Position numbers and translations under genes: made by a program. A DNA stretch of 64,000 nucleotides, taken from positions 3,348,001-3,412,000 of the forward strand of contig NZ_FSRL01000001.1 of assembly GCF_900142295.1 (NCBI RefSeq), in the 5' to 3' direction. The DNA comes from Vannielia litorea (GTDB taxonomy: Bacteria > Pseudomonadota > Alphaproteobacteria > Rhodobacterales > Rhodobacteraceae). Positions 1-8,669 of this stretch are shown piece by piece; position 1 is the first letter of the stretch, and the number at the start of each line of letters is the position of its first letter. The notes under the pieces are model-generated. The model had not been told where the DNA came from. It saw only the letters and a list, made by a program, of their open reading frames with translations, and made no database searches.

Positions 1-37
1 CTTCGTCAATGATGACAATGGGAAAGCGGAATCGCAT
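1..37 (-). CDS. Orn/Lys/Arg decarboxylase, N-terminal fragment
   Basis: Only the first 12 codons lie in the window, reading MRFRFPIVIIDE on the minus strand and running off the left edge. This opening resembles the wing-domain start of PLP-dependent arginine/lysine/ornithine decarboxylases of Rhodobacteraceae, which I recall beginning with a similar FPIVIIDE stretch. A GAGGG ribosome-binding site sits about 10 bases before the ATG. The call rests on a very short stretch and family recall, so the product name is tentative; the start codon is better supported than the function. Confidence 0.45.
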   Translation of the reverse strand, partial: MRFRFPIVIIDE

Positions 38-191
38 GGTGGTCTGCCCTCGAGGTCGCACTGGCCCCCCTTGTTTCGACCGCGCCTCGCACAGTCAAGC
101 GCCTGCGGTCAAACGTGATGCGCCGGGGCCCGCGCGGAGCGGCCAATCGCCACCCGCCTGCCCGGTGCATCCCGATGTTCTGGAGTTTCAG

Positions 192-267
192 TGGTGAGCC
201 GTGCAGGATTCGAACCTGCGACCCACTGATTAAAAGTCAGTTGCTCTACCAACTGAGCTAACGGCCC
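192..267 (-). tRNA. tRNA-Lys (anticodon TTT)
   Basis: On the minus strand the sequence folds as a complete cloverleaf. The acceptor arm GGGCCGT pairs with ACGGCTC, the D-arm is AGCTCAGTTGGTAGAGC, and the anticodon stem CTGAC/GTCAG encloses loop bases with TTT in the anticodon position. The T-arm contains GGTTCGAATCC. The CCA end is encoded (bases 192-194). A good promoter lies just upstream (281-309). It stands between the decarboxylase start and divergent dapF. Confidence 0.97.
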
Positions 268-280
268 ACTTGAGGCCCGC

Positions 281-309
281 TCTCTAGGGAATCCCCCAAG
301 GGGGGTCAA
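281..309 (-). promoter_or_regulatory. sigma-70-type promoter of tRNA-Lys
   Basis: Reading on the minus strand, a -35 box TTGACC is followed by a 17-base spacer and a -10 box TAGAGA. The predicted start is about 7 bases further on, so the tRNA precursor would have a leader of only a few bases. Spacing is ideal and the -35 box matches consensus at five of six positions. Confidence 0.65.
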
Positions 310-330
310 GCGGGAATCTTTCACCCCGGA

Positions 331-360
331 CTGGAAAGCTCACCAGACGCGCTGTATATG
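331..360 (+). promoter_or_regulatory. possible dapF promoter
   Basis: A weak -35 box CTGGAA (331-336), an 18-base spacer and a -10-like TATATG (355-360) precede dapF. Transcription starting about 7 bases downstream of this -10 would begin at or next to the annotated ATG at 368, giving a leaderless message. The -35 match is modest. Confidence 0.3.
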
Positions 361-367
361 CCCGCCC

Positions 368-1186
368 ATGCTGCGACAAACGCCCCCCAACGGCCTGCCG
401 TTCATGAAAATGCACGGGCTTGGCAATGACTTCGTGGTGCTCGACCACCGCGAGGGCGGGGTTGCCGTGACTCCGGAGCTGGCCACCCGCATCGCCGACC
501 GGCACCGGGGCGTGGGCTTCGACCAGCTCGCCGTGATCGAGGCGGCGGGCAATGCCGATGCACGGCTCACCTTCTACAACGCCGATGGCTCGCTTTCGGC
601 GGCCTGCGGCAACGCCACCCGCTGCATCGCCCGCTACCTGATGGAGGAGAGCGGCACCCAGGGCCTCACCCTGCTCACCGACCGCGGCGCCCTGCCCTGC
701 GTCGATGCGGGCGAGGGCCTCACCTCCGTCAACATGGGCGCCCCCCTGACCGGCTGGCAGGAGATCCCGCTCGCCCGCGAGGCCGACACGCTGCACCTGC
801 CGCTCGAGGGCGACCCGGTGGGCACCTCCATGGGCAACCCGCATTGCACCTTCTTCGTCGAGGATGCCGAGGCCATCGACCTGGCCACCCTTGGCCCCGC
901 CACCGAGCACGACCCGCTCTTCCCCGAGCGCACCAACGTGCAGTTCGCCCACCTCATCGGGCCGGACCACCTGCGGATGCGGGTGTGGGAGCGCGGCACC
1001 GGCATCACCTTGGCCTCCGGCTCCTCCTCCTGCGCCGTGGCCACTGCCGCCCACCGGCGCGGCCTGACCGGGCGCAAGGTCACCATCGAGCTCGACGGCG
1101 GCCCCATTCTCGTCGACTGGCGCGAGGATGGCGTCTGGATGACCGGGCCGACCGCCCATGTCTTCACCGGCACCTGGCATGGCTGA
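368..1186 (+). CDS. dapF: diaminopimelate epimerase
   Basis: This enzyme interconverts LL- and meso-diaminopimelate in lysine and peptidoglycan biosynthesis. The 272-residue protein has the [11 protein letters not shown] opening (residues 14-24) and the first catalytic-cysteine motif ACGNATR with Cys80. The second half-site reads ASGSSSCA, so the position normally held by the second catalytic cysteine of ACGSGAC is Ser217; a cysteine is found five residues later (Cys222). Start 368 has no Shine-Dalgarno; an internal ATG at 404 would also keep the fold. The last 8 bases overlap mtaB, so the two are probably co-transcribed. Confidence 0.93.
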   Translation: MLRQTPPNGLPFMKMHGLGNDFVVLDHREGGVAVTPELATRIADRHRGVGFDQLAVIEAAGNADARLTFYNADGSLSAACGNATRCIARYLMEESGTQGLTLLTDRGALPCVDAGEGLTSVNMGAPLTGWQEIPLAREADTLHLPLEGDPVGTSMGNPHCTFFVEDAEAIDLATLGPATEHDPLFPERTNVQFAHLIGPDHLRMRVWERGTGITLASGSSSCAVATAAHRRGLTGRKVTIELDGGPILVDWREDGVWMTGPTAHVFTGTWHG

Positions 1187-2435
1187 AGCCCCGATCTTCT
1201 CCACCCACGGCTGCCGCCTCAACGCCTACGAGACCGAGGCGATGCGCGAGCTGGCCGAGAGCGCGGGCCTCCAGGGCGCGGTGATCGTGAACACCTGCGC
1301 CGTCACCGCCGAGGCCGTGCGCAAGGCCCGGCAGGACATCCGCAAGCTGCGGCGCGACAACCCGGGCGCCAAGCTCATCGTCACCGGCTGCGCCGCCCAG
1401 ACCGCGCCCGAGAGTTTTGCCGAGATGCCCGAGGTCGACCATGTGATCGGCAACACCGAGAAGATGCAGCCCCAAACCTGGGCCAGCCTCGCCCCCGATT
1501 TCATCGGCGAGACCGAGCGGGTCCAGGTGAATGACATCATGTCGGTCACCGAGACCGCCGGCCACCTGATCGACGGCTTCGGCCGCCACCGCGCCTATGT
1601 GCAGGTGCAAAACGGCTGCGACCACCGCTGCACCTTCTGCATCATCCCCTTCGGCCGGGGCAACTCGCGCTCCGTGCCTGCGGGCGTCGTCGTCGAGCAG
1701 ATCAAGCGGCTGGTGGACAAGGGCTTCAACGAGGTGGTGCTCACCGGGGTCGATCTCACCTCCTGGGGCGCCGACCTGCCCGCGCAGCCGCGCCTCGGCG
1801 ACCTGGTCATGCGCATCCTCAAGCTGGTGCCAGACCTGCCGCGCCTGCGCATTTCCTCGATCGATTCGATCGAGGTGGACGACAACCTCATGCAGGCCAT
1901 CGCCACCGAGCCCCGGCTGATGCCCCACCTGCACCTCTCGCTGCAGCACGGCGCCGACCTGATCCTGAAGCGGATGAAGCGCCGCCACCTGCGCGATGAT
2001 GCCATCCGCTTCACCGAAGAGGCGCTGAAGCTGCGCCCCGAGATGACCTTCGGCGCCGATATCATCGCGGGCTTCCCGACCGAGACAGAGGCCCATTTCG
2101 AGGATTCGCTGAAGCTGGTGGAAGATTGCCGGCTCACCTGGCTTCACGTCTTTCCCTACTCGCCCCGCCCCGGCACCCCGGCGGCCAGGATGCCCGCCGT
2201 GCCCGGCCCCGCGATAAAGGCCCGCGCCGCCCGCCTGCGCGCCGCCGGAGAGGCCGCCGTGGCGCGCCACCTCGCCGCGCAGCAGGGCCGCAGCCTGACC
2301 GTGCTCACCGAGAGCCCCCGCATGGGCCGCACCGAGCAGTTCGCCGAGGTGCACTTTGCCTCCCACCAGCCCGAGGGTGCCCTCGTCACCACCACCATTA
2401 CCGGCACCAGCGGCGCCCACCTCACCGCCGCCTGA
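1179..2435 (+). CDS. mtaB: tRNA (t6A37)-C2 methylthiotransferase MtaB
   Basis: Radical-SAM enzyme that adds a methylthio group to N6-threonylcarbamoyladenosine 37 of tRNA. The 418-residue protein has the N-terminal MTTase domain with three cluster cysteines (Cys12 in THGC, Cys40 in NTC, Cys71 in TGC), then the radical-SAM signature CDHRCTFC with Cys147, Cys151 and Cys154, and a TRAM-like C-terminus. The ATG at 1179 was chosen because the protein then begins directly before the conserved STHGCRLN block; it overlaps the end of dapF by 8 bases, indicating translational coupling. Confidence 0.93.
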   Translation: MAEAPIFSTHGCRLNAYETEAMRELAESAGLQGAVIVNTCAVTAEAVRKARQDIRKLRRDNPGAKLIVTGCAAQTAPESFAEMPEVDHVIGNTEKMQPQTWASLAPDFIGETERVQVNDIMSVTETAGHLIDGFGRHRAYVQVQNGCDHRCTFCIIPFGRGNSRSVPAGVVVEQIKRLVDKGFNEVVLTGVDLTSWGADLPAQPRLGDLVMRILKLVPDLPRLRISSIDSIEVDDNLMQAIATEPRLMPHLHLSLQHGADLILKRMKRRHLRDDAIRFTEEALKLRPEMTFGADIIAGFPTETEAHFEDSLKLVEDCRLTWLHVFPYSPRPGTPAARMPAVPGPAIKARAARLRAAGEAAVARHLAAQQGRSLTVLTESPRMGRTEQFAEVHFASHQPEGALVTTTITGTSGAHLTAA

Positions 2436-2447
2436 TCCGAGACGCAG

Positions 2448-3065
2448 ATGCACCCCAACCCGATCTACCGCGACGCCCCCACCGCCCAGAGCCTCGCCTT
2501 TGCCGCCGAGCGCGGCTTCGGCACGCTGTGCGCCAACGGCGAGGCCCTCCCGCTCACGGCCCACGTTCCCTTTGCGCTCGATGAGGCCACCGGCGAGGCC
2601 ACGCTGCACCTGATGCGCTCCAACCCGCTCGCCCGCGCCTGCACGGCGCCGCTGCCCGCCCGGCTCTCGGTCATGGGCCCCGACAGCTACATCTCGCCGG
2701 ACTGGTACGAGATGGACCACCAGGTGCCGACCTGGAACTACGTCGCCGTCCAGCTCGACGGCACGCTCCACCCGATGCCCGACGACGCGCTGAGGGGCGT
2801 GCTCGACACGCTCTCCGAGACTTTCGAGCAACGCCTGCTGCCCAAGGCCCCCTGGACCGCCGACAAGATGCCGCCCGACACTCTTGCGCGGCTGATGCGC
2901 ATGATCGTGCCCTTCCGCTTCACCGTGGAAAAGGTCGAGAGCACCTGGAAGCTGTCGCAGAACAAGCCCGCCGAAAACCGCCAGGCGGCGGCGCGGCAGG
3001 TCAAGGGCTATGGCATCGGGCAGGAGGTGGCCCTGCTGGCCGCCCTTATGCTCGGCGCCGAGTAG
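2448..3065 (+). CDS. PaiB-like FMN-binding transcriptional regulator
   Basis: A 205-residue protein of the FMN-binding negative regulator family related to Bacillus PaiB, which has a split-barrel flavin-binding fold. Family marks are the N-terminal HPNPIYR, the central GPDSYISPDWY and VPTWNY blocks (about residues 75-97), and KLSQNKP near residue 168. It lies 12 bases after mtaB and is probably in the dapF-mtaB transcript. The regulatory target is unknown; several family members may act as small-molecule oxidoreductases rather than as DNA-binding repressors. Confidence 0.82.
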   Translation: MHPNPIYRDAPTAQSLAFAAERGFGTLCANGEALPLTAHVPFALDEATGEATLHLMRSNPLARACTAPLPARLSVMGPDSYISPDWYEMDHQVPTWNYVAVQLDGTLHPMPDDALRGVLDTLSETFEQRLLPKAPWTADKMPPDTLARLMRMIVPFRFTVEKVESTWKLSQNKPAENRQAAARQVKGYGIGQEVALLAALMLGAE

Positions 3066-3165
3066 GCTGGCCGCGCCCGCAGGCCCAATTTCACCACGGT
3101 TCGCTTGCCAGTCGCGGATTCTTCCGTCAACGTGACTCGTCCGATACCACAGCCGGTTGCCCGCA

Positions 3166-3780
3166 ATGCCTTATATCCTTCACCACAGCCCCGCCTCGCC
3201 CTTTGTCCGCATGGTCATGGTGGTGGCGCATGAGGCCGGTCTCGCCGACGAGATCGACTGCGTCGAAGCCGTGGGCACCCCGCTGGACCCCGGCACCATG
3301 CCGGTGGCGCAAAACCCGCTCGGCAAGATCCCCACGCTGGAGCGGCCCGATGGCCCGGCGATGTTCGACAGCCGGGTGATCTGCCGTTTTCTGGATTCTC
3401 AATCCGGCGGAAGCCTCTATCCCGAGAGCCGTCTCTGGGAGGTGCTGACGCTCGAGGCCCTCGCCCACGGGTTCACAGAGGCGATCCTCGCCATGACCTA
3501 CGAAGCCCGGCTGCGTCCGCCCGAGAAGCAGAGCGCCGAGATCGTCGAGGCGCAATGGAGCAAGGCCCACCGGGCCGCCGCACAGGCGAATTCGCGCTGG
3601 ATGAGCCACCTGTCCGGCCCGCTGGACGCGGCCCAGATCGCGCTGGCCTGCGGCCTCGGCTACGCCGACTTCCGCCACCCGCATCGTGACTGGCGCAGCG
3701 GCAACGATGCGCTCGCCGAGTGGTACGCCCGCTTCAGCGAGCGCCCCTCGATGCAGGCGACCCGTCCGCCCGAGGCCTGA
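3166..3780 (+). CDS. glutathione S-transferase family protein
   Basis: A 204-residue protein with an N-terminal thioredoxin-like GST fold: YILHHSPASPFVRMV at the glutathione site, then NPLGKIPTLE with the cis-proline, then DSRVICRFLD. The C-terminal half is helical and contains the usual aspartate-bearing segment around ALACGLGYADFR. The ATG at 3166 was preferred over an in-frame TTG nine bases upstream. There is no obvious operon partner: paiB-like ends 100 bases before and the next gene is convergent. The substrate cannot be told. Confidence 0.88.
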   Translation: MPYILHHSPASPFVRMVMVVAHEAGLADEIDCVEAVGTPLDPGTMPVAQNPLGKIPTLERPDGPAMFDSRVICRFLDSQSGGSLYPESRLWEVLTLEALAHGFTEAILAMTYEARLRPPEKQSAEIVEAQWSKAHRAAAQANSRWMSHLSGPLDAAQIALACGLGYADFRHPHRDWRSGNDALAEWYARFSERPSMQATRPPEA

Positions 3781-3822
3781 GGTCGAGCCCGGCCGGAGCC
3801 GGGCCGCAACCACCCCGGCGCG

Positions 3823-4515
3823 TCAGAAGCTGTAGGTCAGGCCCACGTTGATCGCGTTGGTGATGATGTCGCTTTCCCACTCGCCGCCCCCTTCGAGGTC
3901 GCCCTTGTTGGACGAGTAGGTGCCGTTCAGCTCGCCGAACACCGACCAGGTGTCGTTGATCGCGTAGCTGGCGCCGAGGATCCAGCGCGCCGCCGGTCCG
4001 GTGATCTGGTATTCGAAGGTTTCCGGCCCGCCGGAGTCATCCTGAAACTCGATATGCGGAATCGCCACGCCGAGGCCGCCGCCCACGTAGGGGGTAATCC
4101 TGCCACCAGCCCACTGGCCGGGCCAGCGATACATCAGGTTGGCGGTCAGGATGTTGATCCCGTCCGACATCTCCAGCGTTTCCAGCCCGTTGTCGGCCAG
4201 AGTCTCGTCGGAGGCATAGACCTTGGCATGGGTGAATTCGGCGCCCCAGCCCCAGTTCTCGTTGCGCCACACCATCGCCCGCACGCCGTAGTAGGGCGGC
4301 ATCTCGAAGCTTCGGCCCTCCCATTCGGAGAGGAAGGAGAAGTCGGTGGTGCCGTCGTTGCCCTCGAACCGGCTGTGCGGCGAGGTCTGGTATCCGGTGT
4401 AGAAACTCAGCGTCACCTCGGCCACGGCGGGGCGGGCGGCAGGCAGCAGGGCGGCGAGGGCAAGGCCCAGCGCGGCGGCGAAACGGGAGAAAGAGGGCAT
4501 CGGCATGGAAAGCAT
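3823..4515 (-). CDS. outer-membrane beta-barrel protein, LpxQ-like (lipid A oxidase candidate)
   Basis: A 230-residue exported protein. A signal peptide ending AVA (cleavage near residue 32) is followed by a barrel-like pattern of alternating aromatic strands and ends in YSF, with the terminal phenylalanine typical of outer-membrane proteins. The segment with SPHSR, a WEGRSFE block and PPYYGVR resembles LpxQ, the rhizobial lipid A oxidase, as I remember it. That functional link is inference; 'outer-membrane barrel' is the firm part. ATG 4515 was chosen because AGGA lies about 10 bases upstream; starts at 4506 and 4500 are also possible. Divergent from petA. Confidence 0.72.
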   Translation of the reverse strand: MLSMPMPSFSRFAAALGLALAALLPAARPAVAEVTLSFYTGYQTSPHSRFEGNDGTTDFSFLSEWEGRSFEMPPYYGVRAMVWRNENWGWGAEFTHAKVYASDETLADNGLETLEMSDGINILTANLMYRWPGQWAGGRITPYVGGGLGVAIPHIEFQDDSGGPETFEYQITGPAARWILGASYAINDTWSVFGELNGTYSSNKGDLEGGGEWESDIITNAINVGLTYSF

Positions 4516-4689
4516 CGCTTCGGGGTCCTGGGTGAGGGTCCTTGGTGTGTTCCGGCCCACCTAGCACGGGACGGCGCGATTTACAGCAGTTGGCGGCGTC
4601 GCAGCCTGCGCGGCGGCCGCTCTGTGCCATTTTTTCGGCAGTCGCGCGATTTTTGCGTCACTTGGCCGCAACTGCGCGGGATTGTCCGC

Positions 4690-4718
4690 TGGACTGGCGC
4701 GGTAGGGCCAGCTAATAA
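4690..4718 (+). promoter_or_regulatory. candidate petABC promoter
   Basis: TGGACT (4690-4695), a 17-base spacer and TAATAA (4713-4718) lie about 85 bases before the petA start. The -10 box is good and the -35 box matches at four of six positions. It is the best sigma-70-like element in the 288-base divergent region between the barrel gene and petA; the rest of that region shows no other feature I can name. Confidence 0.4.
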
Positions 4719-4803
4719 CCGCGCGAAATGGCAGGGCTTCACGGCTTTGTCATGCCGCGTCTTGGCCCGCCACGCGCCGGGCCGGTGAGAAGGAGAACAA
4801 CCC

Positions 4804-5364
4804 GTGTCGGACACTCACGAGCCCGAAGGTACACGCCGGGATTTCATCTATTATGCTACTGCCGGGGCGAGTGCCGTGGCCGCCGGCGGTGCCGGTTGGG
4901 GCCTGGTCAACCAGATGAACCCCTCGGCCGACGTGCGGGCGCTCAGCTCGATTCGCGTTGACATCTCGGGGGTCGAGCAAGGCACCCAGCTGACCGTCAA
5001 ATGGCTCGGCAAGCCGGTGTTCATTCGCCGCCGCACCCAGGAAGAGATCGACGAGGCCCGCGCGGTCGCCGTCGCCGACCTGGTCGATCCGGTGGACCGC
5101 AACGCCAACAAGCCCGGCCTGCCCGCGACCGACGAGAACCGCTCGCTCGACGAGAGCGGCGAGTGGCTGGTGATGATGGGTGTCTGCACCCACCTCGGCT
5201 GCGTGCCGCTCGGCGACGGCGCCGGCGAGTTCGGCGGCTGGTTCTGCCCCTGCCACGGCTCGCACTACGACACGTCCGGCCGCATCCGCAAAGGCCCGGC
5301 CCCGGAGAACCTGCCGGTTCCGGTCGCGTCCTTCGTCGACGAAACTACAATCCAGCTCGGTTAA
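4804..5364 (+). CDS. petA: ubiquinol-cytochrome c reductase, Rieske iron-sulfur subunit
   Basis: The Rieske 2Fe-2S subunit passes electrons from ubiquinol to cytochrome c1 in the bc1 complex. The 186-residue protein has a Tat-type N-terminus (RRDF at 11-14, then an uncleaved membrane helix to about residue 34) and the two cluster boxes CTHLGC (128-133) and CPCHGSHYD (148-156). Cys128, His130, Cys148 and His151 are the ligands, and Cys133-Cys150 form the disulfide. The start is GTG, preceded by AAGGAG. First gene of petABC, 15 bases before petB. Confidence 0.97.
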   Translation: MSDTHEPEGTRRDFIYYATAGASAVAAGGAGWGLVNQMNPSADVRALSSIRVDISGVEQGTQLTVKWLGKPVFIRRRTQEEIDEARAVAVADLVDPVDRNANKPGLPATDENRSLDESGEWLVMMGVCTHLGCVPLGDGAGEFGGWFCPCHGSHYDTSGRIRKGPAPENLPVPVASFVDETTIQLG

Positions 5365-5379
5365 GGGAGACGCGCGAAC

Positions 5380-6702
5380 ATGTCTGGCATCCCGCACGAC
5401 CATTACGAGCCCAAGACGGGCTTCGAGAAATGGCTCCACTCCCGCCTGCCCATCGTCGGGCTGGCCTACGACACCCTGATGATCCCCACCCCCAAGAACC
5501 TGAACTGGTGGTGGATCTGGGGCATCGTCCTCACCTTCTGCCTCGTGCTGATGATCGCCACCGGCGTGGTGCTCGTGATGCATTACACGCCCCACGTCGA
5601 TAAGGCCTTCGCCTCGATCGAGCACATCATGCGCAACGTGAACGGCGGCTACTTCATCCGCTACACCCACATGAACGGCGCCTCGCTGTTCTTCTTTGCG
5701 GTCTACATCCACATTTTCCGTGGCCTGTTCTACGGCTCCTACAAGGCGCCGCGCGAGGTCACCTGGATCGTCGGCATGCTGATCTACCTCGCCATGATGG
5801 GCACCGCCTTCATGGGCTACGTCCTGCCCTGGGGCCAGATGTCGTTCTGGGGCGCCACGGTGATCACCGGCCTGTTCGGCGCGATCCCCTTCATCGGCCC
5901 CGACATCCAGACCTGGCTGCTTGGCGGACCGGCCGTGGACAACGCCACGCTCAACCGCTTCTTCTCGCTGCACTACCTGCTGCCGATGGTCATCGCGGCG
6001 CTGGTGGCGGTCCACATCTGGGCCTTCCACACCACCGGCAACAACAACCCCACCGGGGTCGCCGTGCGGACCGCGACGAAGGAAGAGGCCGAGAAGGACA
6101 CGCTGCCGTTCTGGCCCTACTTCGTGATCAAGGATCTCTTCGCGCTCGCGGTGATCCTCGCGGTGTTCTTTGCCGTCGTGGCCTTCATGCCCAACTACCT
6201 GGGTCACCCCGACAACTACATCGAGGCCAACCCGCTCTCGACGCCGGCACACATCGTGCCCGAATGGTACTTCCTGCCGTTCTACGCGATCCTGCGCGCC
6301 TTCACCTCCGACGTCTGGGTGGTGATGTTCGCCAACTGGATCAGCTTCGGCATCATCGACGCCAAGTTCTTCGGCGTGCTGGCGATGTTCGGCGCGATCG
6401 CGGTGATGGCCCTGGCGCCCTGGCTCGACACCTCGTCTGTCCGCTCCGGCCGCTACCGCCCGATGTTCAAGTGGTGGTTCCTGCTGCTGGTGATCGACTT
6501 CGTGGTGCTGATGTGGCTGGGCGCCATGCCCGCCGAAGAGCCCTACTCCAGCTTCTCGCTGATCGCGTCGGCCTACTGGTTCGCCTATTTCCTGGTGATC
6601 CTGCCGCTGCTCGGGGTGATCGAAAAGCCGCTGCCGCGGCCCGCGACCATCGAAGACGACTTCAACGCCCATTACGGCGGCGCTCACACGCCGGCGGAAT
6701 GA
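5380..6702 (+). CDS. petB: cytochrome b of the bc1 complex
   Basis: The 440-residue membrane subunit carries both b hemes and the Qo and Qi quinone sites. Heme ligands fall at His97/His111 and His198/His212, and the Qo-site PEWY motif is at residues 294-297, matching Rhodobacter numbering. Eight membrane helices are readable. It lies between petA and petC with short gaps (15 and 14 bases) and a purine-rich ribosome-binding site before each, so it is clearly one operon. Confidence 0.98.
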   Translation: MSGIPHDHYEPKTGFEKWLHSRLPIVGLAYDTLMIPTPKNLNWWWIWGIVLTFCLVLMIATGVVLVMHYTPHVDKAFASIEHIMRNVNGGYFIRYTHMNGASLFFFAVYIHIFRGLFYGSYKAPREVTWIVGMLIYLAMMGTAFMGYVLPWGQMSFWGATVITGLFGAIPFIGPDIQTWLLGGPAVDNATLNRFFSLHYLLPMVIAALVAVHIWAFHTTGNNNPTGVAVRTATKEEAEKDTLPFWPYFVIKDLFALAVILAVFFAVVAFMPNYLGHPDNYIEANPLSTPAHIVPEWYFLPFYAILRAFTSDVWVVMFANWISFGIIDAKFFGVLAMFGAIAVMALAPWLDTSSVRSGRYRPMFKWWFLLLVIDFVVLMWLGAMPAEEPYSSFSLIASAYWFAYFLVILPLLGVIEKPLPRPATIEDDFNAHYGGAHTPAE

Positions 6703-6716
6703 GGAGGAGAGACCCA

Positions 6717-7850
6717 ATGCGCAAGTTCGCCATCGCCCTCGCGGCAGCCAGCCTCGCCGCCCTTCCCCTCGCCGCCCAGGAGGCAGCGACCGAGGAAGAG
6801 CAGCCCCAGGCTGTAGAAACCGAAACCCCGGCAGAGACCGCGCCCGAGGCCGCCCCGGCCGAGGAGGCCCCTGCCGAGGAAGCCACCACCGAGGAGGCGC
6901 CTGCGGAAGAGGCTCCTGCCGAGGAGGCAGCCCCCGAGGAAGCACCGGCCGAGGAGGCCGCGGAGGAAGCCGCACCCGAAGAGGCACCCGCCGAGGAAGC
7001 CGCAGCCGAAGAGGCTGCCGTTGAAGAAGAGCACGCCGAAGGTGCGGCCGACGCCCATGGCGCGGACGACGGCCACGACGCCGGCGCTCACGCTGCAGGT
7101 CACACCGAGGACTACGCCTTCTCCTTCGAAGGTCCCTTCGGCAAATACGACCAGAACCAGCTCCAGCGTGGCCTCAAGATCTACACCGAGATCTGCTCGG
7201 CCTGTCACGGCCTGCGCTACGTGTCGTTCCGCTCGATGGCCGAAGAGGGTGGCCTTGGCTACTCCGAGGACCAGGTTCGCGCCTATGCCTCCGAGTTCGC
7301 CGTGCTCGACGAAGACAACAACCGCCAGTTCTACGACGCGGAGGCCGGCGAGTTCCGCGCGCCCCTGCCGTCCGACAACTTCCCGGCCAACATGACCGCC
7401 AACGCGCCCGACCTCAGCCTGATGGCCAAGGCCCGCGCCGGCTTCCACGGCCCCTATGGCACCGGCATGGCCCAGCTCTTCAAGGGCATGGGCGGCGCCG
7501 AGTACATCGCTTCGCTGATGACCGGCTACACCGGCAAGGAGAAGGAAGAATACGGCGCAGTCTTCTACGAGAACACCGCCTTCCCCGGCGGCTGGATCTC
7601 GATGGCCCCGCCGCTGGCCGGTGGCGATGTCGAGTATGACGACGGCCACAGCAACGACCTGCATCACGAGGCGATGGACATCGCCGCCTTCCTGATGTGG
7701 ACCGCCGAGCCCAAGATGATGCAGCGCAAGGAGACCGGCTTCCTGATCGTCGGCTTCCTCGTGTTCCTCTCGGTGCTGCTCTACCTGACCAACAAGCGCC
7801 TCTGGGCCCCGCACAAGGCGAAGGCCAAGAAGCTCAACGCCAAGGCCTGA
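6717..7850 (+). CDS. petC: cytochrome c1 with a long acidic Ala/Pro/Glu linker
   Basis: The 377-residue c-type cytochrome accepts electrons from the Rieske subunit. After a signal peptide ending near residue 20 comes an unusual low-complexity stretch (about residues 24-130) made of [12 protein letters not shown] repeats and then a His/Asp-rich part. The heme domain follows: CSACH at Cys160/Cys163/His164, a conserved [10 protein letters not shown] segment with the probable methionine ligand, and a C-terminal membrane anchor followed by a Lys-rich tail. ATG 6717 has GAGGAGAG upstream. Open reading continues far upstream but overlaps petB and is not used. Confidence 0.96.
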   Translation: MRKFAIALAAASLAALPLAAQEAATEEEQPQAVETETPAETAPEAAPAEEAPAEEATTEEAPAEEAPAEEAAPEEAPAEEAAEEAAPEEAPAEEAAAEEAAVEEEHAEGAADAHGADDGHDAGAHAAGHTEDYAFSFEGPFGKYDQNQLQRGLKIYTEICSACHGLRYVSFRSMAEEGGLGYSEDQVRAYASEFAVLDEDNNRQFYDAEAGEFRAPLPSDNFPANMTANAPDLSLMAKARAGFHGPYGTGMAQLFKGMGGAEYIASLMTGYTGKEKEEYGAVFYENTAFPGGWISMAPPLAGGDVEYDDGHSNDLHHEAMDIAAFLMWTAEPKMMQRKETGFLIVGFLVFLSVLLYLTNKRLWAPHKAKAKKLNAKA

Positions 7851-7872
7851 GTCTCGGCGAACCAAAGTGACG

Positions 7873-7902
7873 AAAGGCGCGGACCACGGTTCGCGCCTTT
7901 TT
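7873..7902 (+). terminator. petABC intrinsic terminator
   Basis: A perfect 9-bp stem, AAAGGCGCG pairing with CGCGCCTTT, with a 10-base loop and followed by more T residues. It lies 22 bases after the petC stop codon and ends the petABC transcript. Confidence 0.85.
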
Positions 7903-7976
7903 CGTTTCCAGGGATGGCTCATCCGCCCGTTGAGGCGTCTTCGCAGCTGCGGTGAGAGGCCGGGGGCCGCGAAGAG

Positions 7977-8669
7977 CTACCCGAGATAGTCCCGCAGCCC
8001 GTCAGGCGGATCGTCAAGCAGCGGTCCGGTGGCCACCGGCGCCGCTGCGCGACCCTCCGCCACCACCACGGTCTGCCCCGCGAAGGCTCGCGCATCCTGC
8101 GGGTCATGGGTGACCATCAGCACCGTCGCGCCCGATTCATCGGCGATCTCGCCCACCAGCGCCAGCATCTCGCGTTTCAGCGCCGGTCCGAGCGCCGCGA
8201 AGGGCTCATCCAGCAGCAGCACCGGCCGCTGCCGCAGGAGCACCCGCGCCAGCGCCACGCGGCTCCGCTGCCCGCCGCTCAGCTCGCCCGGCAGCCGCAT
8301 GCCCATGCCGGGCAGCCCCACGCGCGCCAGCGCCGCCTCCACGCGCGCCTTGTCTCCCGCGTCGAGCCGCAGGTCGGGCCGCAGCCCGAGCCCCACGTTG
8401 CGCGCCACGCTGAGGTGCCCGAAGAGGTTTTCTTCCTGAAACAGCACGCTCACCGGCCGTGCTCCCGGCGCCAGTCCGGTGATGTCGCGCCCCTCCCAGG
8501 TGATCCGTCCCTCCGCCGGGTCGATGAACCCGGCAATCCCCATCAACAGGGTCGACTTGCCCGCGCCCGAGGGCCCGATCACCGCCAGCCGTGCACCCGG
8601 CTCCACCGCCCAGTCCGCCGCCAGCGCGAACGTGCCCTGCGTCAGGCGAACGCCATCAAGCGCCAGCAT
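7977..8669 (-). CDS. thiQ: thiamine ABC transporter ATP-binding protein
   Basis: A 230-residue ABC ATPase: Walker A GPSGAGKS (32-39), Q-loop Gln78, signature LSGGQ (130-134), Walker B LLLDEP (151-156) and a switch histidine in MVTHD. It is shorter than the usual sugar-type ATPases, as ThiQ proteins are. It overlaps the end of thiP by 14 bases and is the last gene of thiB-thiP-thiQ. The TPP riboswitch upstream of thiB identifies the substrate as thiamine or its phosphates. Confidence 0.93.
   Translation of the reverse strand: MLALDGVRLTQGTFALAADWAVEPGARLAVIGPSGAGKSTLLMGIAGFIDPAEGRITWEGRDITGLAPGARPVSVLFQEENLFGHLSVARNVGLGLRPDLRLDAGDKARVEAALARVGLPGMGMRLPGELSGGQRSRVALARVLLRQRPVLLLDEPFAALGPALKREMLALVGEIADESGATVLMVTHDPQDARAFAGQTVVVAEGRAAAPVATGPLLDDPPDGLRDYLG

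Noticed and set aside
9..197. 62-codon open frame on the plus strand at the left edge
   Set aside because: No ribosome-binding site, no recognisable composition, overlaps the tRNA-Lys 3' end and the start of a likely real gene on the other strand.
1164..2831. 555-codon minus-strand frame opposite mtaB and the paiB-like gene
   Set aside because: It is the mirror of GC-rich third positions of real genes; the translation is Gly/Ala/His-rich low complexity with no motif.
3127..3137. GTCAACGTGAC as another copy of the glt/petP palindrome
   Set aside because: The arms are separated by 3 bases instead of 7, so it does not fit the motif.
6264..6716. Extension of petC upstream through petB
   Set aside because: Overlaps petB entirely in another frame; the ATG at 6717 has a ribosome-binding site and starts the signal peptide.
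6786..7040. GAGGCC-like repeats in petC as a microsatellite or CRISPR-like array
   Set aside because: The repeats are codon-level and keep the frame with varied synonymous codons, so they encode a low-complexity linker; there are no spacers.
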